Assembly (NCBI GenBank): GCA_030740295.1
Contig: JASLXP010000547.1
Coordinates: forward strand, 1 to 15,976
Direction: 5' to 3'
Length of the DNA stretch: 15,976 bases
Source: Planctomycetota bacterium
Lineage (GTDB): Bacteria; Planctomycetota; PUPC01; JACPCR01
A program made the translations under genes and the position numbers. The stretch's first letter is position 1, and every line of letters starts with the position of its first letter. This document shows, in pieces, positions 1-6,498 of the stretch. Under the pieces are notes generated by a model. The model made no database searches. It was not told the origin of the DNA and worked only from the letters and a program-made list of their open reading frames with translations.

Positions 1-381
1 AATTGGGATTCACCGGTGATACGGCAGATAAACGGCAAGAGCATTACGGGCCGCAGGCTCGAAAGCCCCTTTGCCGCTCAGGGCCCCGAGACCGCGCTGA
101 GAGTCGCAGGCTGTAGTCTCAAGAAAAACAGTGTCCCCCTCCTGTTCATCGCCGATAGCGAGCGAAGGCACTACGTGGTGACCAATCCGTGCAGGGAAGC
201 CACGCCGATTGTTCTGAAGACTCCTCACGGAACGATTCGATGCGACAGCCTTCCGAGGGGTCGGATAATCTGTAAGCTGGATCAACGGCCATCCGTTCAC
301 GTTGAGACATTCGAAAAGCCGGGACGAATAAGTACGGAACGAATGGGAAAGCCAAAGATAACCACTCTGATTCGGTCCTGA
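1..381 (+). CDS. 3' fragment of an unidentified protein (5' end outside window)
   Basis: The frame is open from the first base of the window (N-W-D-S-P-V...) to a TGA at 379-381, so this is the C-terminal ~126 residues of a longer protein. The GTG at 16 is probably internal, since nothing upstream marks it as a start. The fragment has no membrane segment and is rich in short beta-like stretches with Cys, Arg and Pro. The part around VVTNPCREATPIVLKTPHG followed by LPRGRI resembles the small all-beta tail that closes many glycoside hydrolases and other carbohydrate-active enzymes, but that is only an impression from residue pattern. I do not recognise the family. It reads in the same direction as the TIR-FHA gene, 208 bp upstream of that gene's ATG. 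Confidence 0.5.
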   Translation, partial: NWDSPVIRQINGKSITGRRLESPFAAQGPETALRVAGCSLKKNSVPLLFIADSERRHYVVTNPCREATPIVLKTPHGTIRCDSLPRGRIICKLDQRPSVHVETFEKPGRISTERMGKPKITTLIRS

Positions 382-535
382 TTCTGTGATGAGTTGAGAT
401 CCAGAACTGCTGCCGCCGTTTTTGCCGTAGCCCTACAGGGACAAAAGTAGGAGCACTTTGGCGCATGGATCGGACATCCTGGTGCGCGGGATTATGAAGG
501 TATCAAAGTATGCGGGAGTGTATAAGCATTGATGT

Positions 536-549
536 TGAGCGAGCGCTCA
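536..549. promoter_or_regulatory. Short dyad upstream of the TIR-FHA-kinase gene
   Basis: TGAGC-GAGC-GCTCA forms a 5-bp inverted repeat with a 4-nt loop. Inside it lies the 8-bp palindrome GAGCGCTC. It sits 40 bp before the preferred ATG of the TIR-FHA gene, so it could be an operator or a 5'-UTR hairpin. Dyads this short also occur by chance. The rest of 382-589 holds no gene. Confidence 0.25.
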
Positions 550-589
550 GCATCCTGATTCGGTGTTCGGCGAGCAGCTACCCATAGAA

Positions 590-2413
590 ATGGCAGACAT
601 CCTCATCACCTATGCCGAAGAAGACTCCGCCGCGGCGCAGGCAGTCTGTGATGAGCTCGAACAGCGGGGTCTCAAGTGCTGGCTGCGCGACCGGGACGTC
701 TCCGCAGGCCAGCATTGGGCAACGGCCACCATGAAGGCGCTTTCGTCGGCAGTTGCCGTCGTTGTCATATTCACAGACGGGGCGAACGACTCTTCGCATA
801 TAAGGAGAGATGTCGAGCACGCAGACCGAAAAGGTCTGTCGCTCATCCCTTATCGAATTGCGGCATCCCCCGTCTCTGATTTTTTTGAATACTTCTTTGG
901 ACAGTCTGCCTGGATTGACGCGTCCGCCGATCCGAAATTCAGCGATCTCGCATACGCTATCGGAGCGGCGACTGACAAGGGTGTGCCATCGCAAACTGCG
1001 GCCGTGCCCTCGGTTTCAACGCAACCGGAGCCCGAGCTTGACCGGGAAACTGATGAAACTGTTCAGGTCGAACCCCAGCCGGAAGTTGAGCCGACGGATT
1101 GGGATTCGGAGGTCTCGAGTCTCTGGACTGAGTCGGCAGAGCCCGAAGCCACGGTAACCCTCAGCGTGATTGAGGGCCCGAACGAAGGGCATGAATATAC
1201 ATTCCAGGGGCACGACACCTTCGTGGTCGGACGCTCTCCCAAAGCACACTTCCGGCTGCCGGAGAACGATCGTTATTTTTCACGATTCCATTTCATGGTC
1301 GAGGTAAATCCGCCCCTGTGCCGGCTCTCGGACATGGGGTCTCGAAATGGTACTTTCGTGAATGACGAGAAGGTAGCGACTTACGACCTGAACGATGGCG
1401 ATGCCATCCGCGGCGGAAAGACACTGTTGCAGGTCAGTGCAAAAAACTTGAGACCGAAATCAGAGTTTGCCGCGCTTGCCGAAGAGGTCAGCGAAACACC
1501 CCTGACAACATCCAAAGACAGCGCATTTGAAATCGTCTCTCCCAGCAGGGAAGAGCCCTCACCGAGGAAGCTCTTTGATAATCCATATGAGATCGGCAAT
1601 TACCGGATCCTCGAAAGAATTCATCAGGGCAGCCTCGGGCCCGTGTTCAAAGCAGAACACATCGAAAGCGGCGAACTGGCCGTTCTTAAAACAGTGGATG
1701 CCGCAGCCGCGGCCAGCGGACAGGATATCGCCAAATTCCTCGGCAACGTCGAAGGTCTCCTGCAACTCAAGCATCCGAACATTGTGCCTTACCGCGAGGC
1801 CGATGTTATTTCGGCGGGCGGTCTGTTTATCGCACTGGAATTCATCGAGGGCATCAACGTGGAATCGCTGGTCAAACGAAACGGCCCGCTGCCGATCGAT
1901 CGTGCGGCTGGGCTGGTATGTCAGCTCCTCAGGGGATTACAGTACGCGCACGACCTTGGCGTATGCCATCGCAATATCAAGCCCTCCAACATTCTCATCC
2001 AGACGTCAGGCGGCCAGGGCAAAGCCCTGCTCAGTGATTTCGGTCTGGCCCGCGTGTATCAGGCTTCGCAAATGAGCGGTCTGACCATGATGAAAGACGT
2101 TTCCGGCTCGGGTCCGTTCATTGCGCCCGAACAGATTACCGACTATCGCCGCGCCCAACCGCAGGCGGACATCTATGCAATCGCCTCCGTTCTTTATTAC
2201 CTGCTCACCGACTGTCACGCCCTTGAGCTGCCGGACCGGGTCGAGCTGCAACTCGCGATGATTCTCTCGGAAAAACCCACGCCCATTACTGACCGGCGCA
2301 AAGACATCCCAAGGAAATTGGCCAAAGCCATTCACAAAGGTCTCGAATCAGAACCGCGTGCCAGATTCAAAAACGCGAATGCGATGCGGAAAGCGCTGGT
2401 GCCGTTCGTGTGA
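590..2413 (+). CDS. TIR-FHA-Ser/Thr protein kinase-like fusion, probable pseudokinase
   Basis: Predicted 607-residue soluble protein. I chose the ATG at 590 (MADILITYAEED) because the TIR fold begins there; an in-frame GTG at 563 would add nine residues, and neither start has a clear Shine-Dalgarno. Residues ~1-130 are a TIR domain of the bacterial TIR_2 kind. After an acidic, Pro/Glu-rich linker, residues ~188-287 are an FHA domain with VGRS (213-216), SRFH (231-234) and NGT (253-255), the phosphothreonine-peptide binding signature. Residues ~338-607 are a protein kinase fold with VLK lysine 367, DFG (483-485) and APE (512-514). However, the HRD motif is HRN (460-462), the glycine loop reads HQGSLG, and the usual alphaC Glu position appears to be Asn386. 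The Glu normally catalytic in TIR NADases appears to be Asp74. No membrane segment is seen. A role as a phosphopeptide-reading signalling or defence scaffold is inference; the domain calls are secure. Confidence 0.93.
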   Translation: MADILITYAEEDSAAAQAVCDELEQRGLKCWLRDRDVSAGQHWATATMKALSSAVAVVVIFTDGANDSSHIRRDVEHADRKGLSLIPYRIAASPVSDFFEYFFGQSAWIDASADPKFSDLAYAIGAATDKGVPSQTAAVPSVSTQPEPELDRETDETVQVEPQPEVEPTDWDSEVSSLWTESAEPEATVTLSVIEGPNEGHEYTFQGHDTFVVGRSPKAHFRLPENDRYFSRFHFMVEVNPPLCRLSDMGSRNGTFVNDEKVATYDLNDGDAIRGGKTLLQVSAKNLRPKSEFAALAEEVSETPLTTSKDSAFEIVSPSREEPSPRKLFDNPYEIGNYRILERIHQGSLGPVFKAEHIESGELAVLKTVDAAAAASGQDIAKFLGNVEGLLQLKHPNIVPYREADVISAGGLFIALEFIEGINVESLVKRNGPLPIDRAAGLVCQLLRGLQYAHDLGVCHRNIKPSNILIQTSGGQGKALLSDFGLARVYQASQMSGLTMMKDVSGSGPFIAPEQITDYRRAQPQADIYAIASVLYYLLTDCHALELPDRVELQLAMILSEKPTPITDRRKDIPRKLAKAIHKGLESEPRARFKNANAMRKALVPFV

Positions 2414-2427
2414 ACGCAAATTCGAGT

Positions 2428-2447
2428 GCCGGCGGTGGAACCGCGGC
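2428..2447 (+). terminator. Possible weak terminator hairpin after the TIR-FHA gene
   Basis: GCC(G)GCGGT-GGA-ACCGCGGC gives an 8-bp GC-rich stem with one bulged G and a 3-nt loop, 14 nt after the stop codon at 2411-2413. No U-run follows, so intrinsic termination is doubtful. The remainder of 2414-2586 shows no gene. Confidence 0.25.
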
Positions 2448-2586
2448 TGCGCGACTGCTGCTCTCAGACAATCACTACACCTAATTTCGTACGGGAGGCT
2501 CTCTGGGTCGTCTGTAAAGACCGTGCCACATTTGCGTCAGAACCGGTCTATATTCCTTTTGTCTCCCCTGTTCCTTCAGGCCCAAC

Positions 2587-2591
2587 GAGGA
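2587..2591 (+). promoter_or_regulatory. Ribosome binding site of the 2-oxo acid decarboxylase gene
   Basis: GAGGA lies 7 nt before the ATG at 2599 and fixes that start. The ATG at 2592 is out of frame. This is one of only two convincing Shine-Dalgarno sequences in the window. Confidence 0.7.
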
Positions 2592-2598
2592 ATGGATC

Positions 2599-4242
2599 AT
2601 GGCCAGACAGAAAACAACGATCGGAAAGTATCTTCTGGATGAACTTTACCGGCGCGGCATACGTGACATTTTTGGAATCCCCGGCGACTACGTCCTGGGC
2701 TTCTACGAGGAGCTCGAAAAACACAGGATTCGGCGGGTAGGCACGACCCGTGAAGATTCGGCCGGCTTTGCAGCGGATGCTTACGCACGGGTGCGCGGGC
2801 TTGGAGCCGTCTGTGTCACCTATTGTGTCGGGGGCTTCAATCTGGTGAATCCGGTTGCCGGCGCGTACGCGGAAAAATCACCTGTCGTCGTCATCAGCGG
2901 CGCGCCTGGAATGAAGGAGAGAGAGAGCAACCCACTCCTTCATCATTGCGTGCGCGATTTTTCGACGCAGCGAGAGATCTTCGAGAAGATCACTGTGGCG
3001 AGCGCATCTCTTGAAGATCCTCTCACTGCGTTTCATGAAATCGATCGCGTCCTGAACGCGGTCGAGCACTACAAGCGGCCCGGCTTCATCGAGATCCCGA
3101 GAGACATGGTGGACATGGCACAGGTCCATCGATCTGCACTGAATGGAAACGTCTTTCCGGAAGACGCGGATGCACTCAAAGAATGCATGACCGAAGTGAC
3201 GGAGATGCTTAACAACAGCAAGCGGCCAGTCATCCTTGCAGGAGTGGAAGTCCACCGCTTCGGCATGCAGGACGCCCTGGTCGAGTTTGTGGAGAAATCT
3301 AAATTTCCTGTCGCATCGACGCTGCTTGGCAAATCTGTGATTTCGGAACATCACCCACTCTACCTGGGCGTGTACGAAGGCGCGATGGGCCGATCTCAAG
3401 TGCAGCGGATCGTGGAGAATTCGGACTGCGTGCTCATGCTCGGATGCTTCATGACCGATATCAATCTTGGAGTCTTCACCGCCAACCTGGACAGCAAGCG
3501 GGCCATCTCCGCAACCACTGAAAAGATATCCATCCGACGCCACCACTACGAAGGCATCTCTTTTGAGGGGTTCATGCGAGAGCTTCTGAATCTCAAAATC
3601 CGGCGGCGTAGAAAGCCCAATGTCCCGGCAGACGACCATGTCTGGTGCAACGGCGTGAAGGATGATTCGAAGATCTCCATTCGTTCGCTCTTCGGTGAGC
3701 TCAACAGATTCATCACCGAAGATATGGTCGTGATCTCTGATATCGGCGATTGCCTGTTTGGCGCGGTAGACCTGAAGATTCATCGCCGTACGGAATTCCT
3801 CAGTCCTGCATACTATGCGTCCATGGGATTTGGAGTTCCTGCCGCTCTGGGCGCGCAGACAGCCGCGCCCCAGTTGCGGCCGGTGGTCCTGGTAGGCGAT
3901 GGGGCTTTTCAGATGACTGGGATGGAGCTCTCTACGTGTGTGGGGCACGGGTTGAACCCAATCGTTGTCGTGCTGAACAACCACGGCTACTCGACCGAAC
4001 GGCAGATAATGGACGGCCCGTTCAATGACGTGAACGAGTGGGCCTTTCATCGCGTGCCGGAACTCCTGGGCAGCGGCTGGGGTTTCACCGTTGAAACAGT
4101 GGGTGACCTGCGCCAGGCCCTGCAGGCATCTCTGGCCAACAGAGACAGTTTCAGCATCCTCGATGTGAATCTGGATGCTTATGACATGTCCCCCGCCCTC
4201 GAACGGCTCGGTGAGAGAATGGGCAAGAATATCAAGTCTTGA
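2599..4242 (+). CDS. ThDP-dependent 2-oxo acid decarboxylase (pyruvate/indolepyruvate decarboxylase family)
   Basis: The 547-residue length is normal for the PDC/IPDC family, which non-oxidatively decarboxylates 2-oxo acids to aldehydes in the cytoplasm using thiamine diphosphate and Mg2+. The N-terminal PYR domain carries GIPGDY (Asp30), Glu52 in REDSAGFAADAYAR, which activates the cofactor, and the paired His115-His116. The middle domain spans about 190-340. The C-terminal PP domain has GDG (433-435) and NN (460-461) for Mg-diphosphate binding, and Glu467 in STERQIMDGPF. These match the five active-site acid/base residues of Zymomonas PDC. The S-T-E-R sequence after the NN motif is closer to indolepyruvate-type than to classic pyruvate-type enzymes, but the substrate (pyruvate, indolepyruvate, phenylpyruvate or branched-chain oxo acid) cannot be fixed by eye. 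It has its own RBS and lies 185 bp after the TIR-FHA gene on the same strand; co-transcription is possible but unproven. Confidence 0.93.
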   Translation: MARQKTTIGKYLLDELYRRGIRDIFGIPGDYVLGFYEELEKHRIRRVGTTREDSAGFAADAYARVRGLGAVCVTYCVGGFNLVNPVAGAYAEKSPVVVISGAPGMKERESNPLLHHCVRDFSTQREIFEKITVASASLEDPLTAFHEIDRVLNAVEHYKRPGFIEIPRDMVDMAQVHRSALNGNVFPEDADALKECMTEVTEMLNNSKRPVILAGVEVHRFGMQDALVEFVEKSKFPVASTLLGKSVISEHHPLYLGVYEGAMGRSQVQRIVENSDCVLMLGCFMTDINLGVFTANLDSKRAISATTEKISIRRHHYEGISFEGFMRELLNLKIRRRRKPNVPADDHVWCNGVKDDSKISIRSLFGELNRFITEDMVVISDIGDCLFGAVDLKIHRRTEFLSPAYYASMGFGVPAALGAQTAAPQLRPVVLVGDGAFQMTGMELSTCVGHGLNPIVVVLNNHGYSTERQIMDGPFNDVNEWAFHRVPELLGSGWGFTVETVGDLRQALQASLANRDSFSILDVNLDAYDMSPALERLGERMGKNIKS

Positions 4243-4261
4243 GGGGTGTGGCGGCAGGTTG

Positions 4262-4280
4262 CTGCAAAAGCGGCTTGCAG
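4262..4280 (+). terminator. Hairpin downstream of the decarboxylase gene
   Basis: CTGCAA-AAGCGGC-TTGCAG is a perfect 6-bp inverted repeat with a 7-nt loop, starting 20 nt after the stop codon. A small palindrome, AGCCTAAGGCT (4301-4311), follows. Neither has a U-tract. Transcription may be stopped instead by the much larger palindrome at 4344-4427. Confidence 0.3.
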
Positions 4281-4343
4281 GGAAGCTCACCGAGAGAACC
4301 AGCCTAAGGCTGCCTTCGGCCGCAACCGCAGCTACGATAGAAA

Positions 4344-4427
4344 TACCACGGATGGCAAGGCCATCCCACGGATGAAGAAGTTTTTTATTCTGTCTTCATC
4401 CGTGGGATGGCTTTGCCATCCGTGGTA
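4344..4427. repeat. Long nested palindrome between convergent genes (REP/MITE-like or bidirectional terminator)
   Basis: The arm at 4344-4378 is the reverse complement of 4393-4427 over 35 positions except for one pair (AAG opposite TTT, a G-U pair in RNA), around a 14-nt loop containing TTTTTT. Each arm is itself a palindrome: GGATGGC-AAG-GCCATCC on the left and GGATGGC-TTT-GCCATCC on the right. CCACGGATG also occurs twice within the left arm. The DNA can therefore fold as one long hairpin or as a cruciform with side hairpins. It lies 101 bp past the decarboxylase stop and 19 bp past the DUF6785 stop, the right place for a shared bidirectional terminator. The near-perfect symmetry and nested design are also typical of dispersed REP-like elements. 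No other copy was noticed in this window. Confidence 0.85.
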
Positions 4428-4446
4428 ATTATCTCCGCCACAGACT

Positions 4447-6378
4447 CTAATACCAGAACGAGTAAAGCCTCTTTTCAAGCATCCAGGTGGCCATCGTCCA
4501 GAGCCCCCCGACTATATAGTCGCCGACGATCAGGCCCATGAAAAAAGGCAGGCAGCGGCGATAGCCTGAACCGCCTGTGTATTTGACGATCGTTGTCTTG
4601 CAGAACCAGCCGATGAAAATCGGTAGCCAGACAAGGTGCATCGACCAACTCGATGAGACGGCGAGACCTATCGGATGGAATGGGAGCCCGGGAAACTTCA
4701 GCTTCAGGAGCGGCATCAACGCAACGGCCAGGAAGCCGCCGACATAAAAGATCCAGGAGAGCGGATTTACTTCAGCCGGCGCTGTCAGCCACTTCTGCAG
4801 GCGGATACCGTACGCTTCGTAACCGCGGGAATAGGTGATCCGAGGCGCACCGGTCTGCGCTTCGTAAGACACATGCAGGAAAACCCAGAATGCGCACAGG
4901 CAGCCAAACATCACCGCAAGAGCCTGTGCGATGAACATCATCCGAATCGGGCCCCGTGTCTGTTCGGCGAGCCGGAAGCCTTCCACCGAATGGGCGGTCG
5001 GATGCCCTCGATAGGCACGATTAAAACCAAAGAACAATGCAAAAGCCCCAAGGCTGTTTCCGTCGAGGTTCTCGCTACCGATGGTGTTGACGAAAATCTG
5101 ACCGGGCCCGGCAAAATGCAGATCATGCGCGGGCGGCCCGCAAGTGGCACGCATGCGGGCGATACCCATCGCAAGACCCAGATAAAGAACGAAGTAAATG
5201 ATTGAAAGCACTGGCGAAATACCCGCCCAGATGCCGAACCCCACAAGAGCGATGAAGCCAAGCGTGCTGCCCAGAGCGGCCAGACGATAGTTCAACTGGG
5301 TGCCGCCGAGCTCTTCTCCATGGCCGTGGATCACGCCGTCCATCACCCGTTTCAAATGTTCGCGCCCAATCCAGATCGCACCAGCCGTGATTGCCAGATA
5401 GGAGCCGGTGGCCTGCTGGGTAATGTAATCCTTTGGCAGCATCGGAGTGACGCCAAAACTGGCAAAGATTACCTGCTCGAATTTCCAGAACAGGAAGAAG
5501 AACCAGCATGAGAACATCAGGTCGAGCGGCATCAGAAAACTCAGACCGATCACGCATGGGTACCATGAGATCGGGAACCATCCGACCGCATTCCAGGGCG
5601 AGCCCAGACCTCGAAACAGAGAGGAAAGATTGATGTCATACGCCCGGATCGGAATCGCTGGAAAGAGCTCGGGATCGTAACTGTGGAGCCCGTTCAGCAT
5701 CGTGATACTCCCCGCGATGAGGAGGCCCCAGAGGAATCTGGAATTCCAGCAGAGCTCCTTCGGCCGCGTAGCAATAGCCAGTGGCAGCTCGACGATTGGG
5801 AAAGCCAGCCGTTCCTTCTGAGTCCACTCCTTCAGAAAGATGATGTTCAGACACATCGTCGTAAAAATGAGCGTCGTCAGAAACCCGGTCCATATCAGCA
5901 CGGGTGCAATCCACGGTTGGAAGTTTTCGGGCAGATAGAAGGAAGATTTGCCCTCATAGAAATTCGAGATCGCTTCCTTCGAGGTCACCAGAAGGTGAAG
6001 CGGCAACTTGCCATCAAAGAGTTCCGCCCAATTGTTTTCTGGCGTCGCTCCATGGATGTGGTGCGCAAGAAGCGGCAGCACCACCATCACAAAGTCCAGT
6101 CCCGTAACCGCAGACGACATGCACAACATCGCATAGAGCGTTACCAGTTCCGCCGCGTAGAGCGTGTACGCCGGCGCTATGTTTCGTAACGCAGCATTCA
6201 GCAGCGTCACCGCCATAAGAATCAGGACCACATTGAAAAAGAGCGAGATCGTAGTAGGCCATCCCGCCAGCCAGAATCCCTCGATCTGAAACACCCAATA
6301 AGCATTCAGAGGGATCAGGAGCAGCCCGAGCAGAATACAGCGAATGCGGATCGGGTTGGGCTGTGCGGGAGGTGTCAT
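4447..6378 (-). CDS. DUF6785-type polytopic membrane protein
   Basis: 643-residue integral membrane protein with roughly 12-14 hydrophobic segments: one begins near residue 12 (CILLGLLLIPLNAYWVF) and the rest continue to the C-terminus. A polar region around ATPENNWAELFDGKLPLHLL (~109-128) and the sequence KEWTQKERLAFPIVELPLA fit the DUF6784/DUF6785 family, whose function is unknown to me. The topology has a broad resemblance to oligopeptide (OPT-like) transporters, so a solute-transport role is possible but inferred. The ATG at 6378 is followed directly by a short polar N-terminus; there is no obvious Shine-Dalgarno. It lies 120 bp downstream of the heparinase-like gene on the same strand, with no terminator-like hairpin seen between them, so the two are probably co-transcribed. 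The stop is 19 bp from the big palindrome. Confidence 0.82.
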   Translation of the reverse strand: MTPPAQPNPIRIRCILLGLLLIPLNAYWVFQIEGFWLAGWPTTISLFFNVVLILMAVTLLNAALRNIAPAYTLYAAELVTLYAMLCMSSAVTGLDFVMVVLPLLAHHIHGATPENNWAELFDGKLPLHLLVTSKEAISNFYEGKSSFYLPENFQPWIAPVLIWTGFLTTLIFTTMCLNIIFLKEWTQKERLAFPIVELPLAIATRPKELCWNSRFLWGLLIAGSITMLNGLHSYDPELFPAIPIRAYDINLSSLFRGLGSPWNAVGWFPISWYPCVIGLSFLMPLDLMFSCWFFFLFWKFEQVIFASFGVTPMLPKDYITQQATGSYLAITAGAIWIGREHLKRVMDGVIHGHGEELGGTQLNYRLAALGSTLGFIALVGFGIWAGISPVLSIIYFVLYLGLAMGIARMRATCGPPAHDLHFAGPGQIFVNTIGSENLDGNSLGAFALFFGFNRAYRGHPTAHSVEGFRLAEQTRGPIRMMFIAQALAVMFGCLCAFWVFLHVSYEAQTGAPRITYSRGYEAYGIRLQKWLTAPAEVNPLSWIFYVGGFLAVALMPLLKLKFPGLPFHPIGLAVSSSWSMHLVWLPIFIGWFCKTTIVKYTGGSGYRRCLPFFMGLIVGDYIVGGLWTMATWMLEKRLYSFWY

Positions 6379-6498
6379 CGCTTTGTTGTGTCAGTCGTCA
6401 GAGGAGTCCGGTTGGTGTTTCTGGACATCCGAACGCGTCCCCTGGTTGCTCATGCGGGCTGGCGGCAAAGCCAAAAGACTAATGGAGTTCAAGCCAAC

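Noticed and set aside
521..526. TATAAG as a -10 box for the TIR-FHA gene
   Set aside because: No acceptable -35 hexamer lies 16-18 bp upstream, and it is not preceded by a correctly placed extended -10 TG.
563..589. GTG start for the TIR-FHA protein
   Set aside because: It would add MFGEQLPIE before the conserved beginning of the TIR fold and has no Shine-Dalgarno; the ATG at 590 fits the domain better.
2549..2554. TATATT as a -10 box for the decarboxylase gene
   Set aside because: The nearest TTG-like hexamer is only about 11 bp upstream, and sequence at the proper spacing does not resemble a -35.
2878..4290. A 470-residue open frame on the minus strand
   Set aside because: It lies antisense to the whole decarboxylase gene. 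Its sequence is His- and Arg-rich with no family character, whereas the plus-strand frame has all ThDP motifs.
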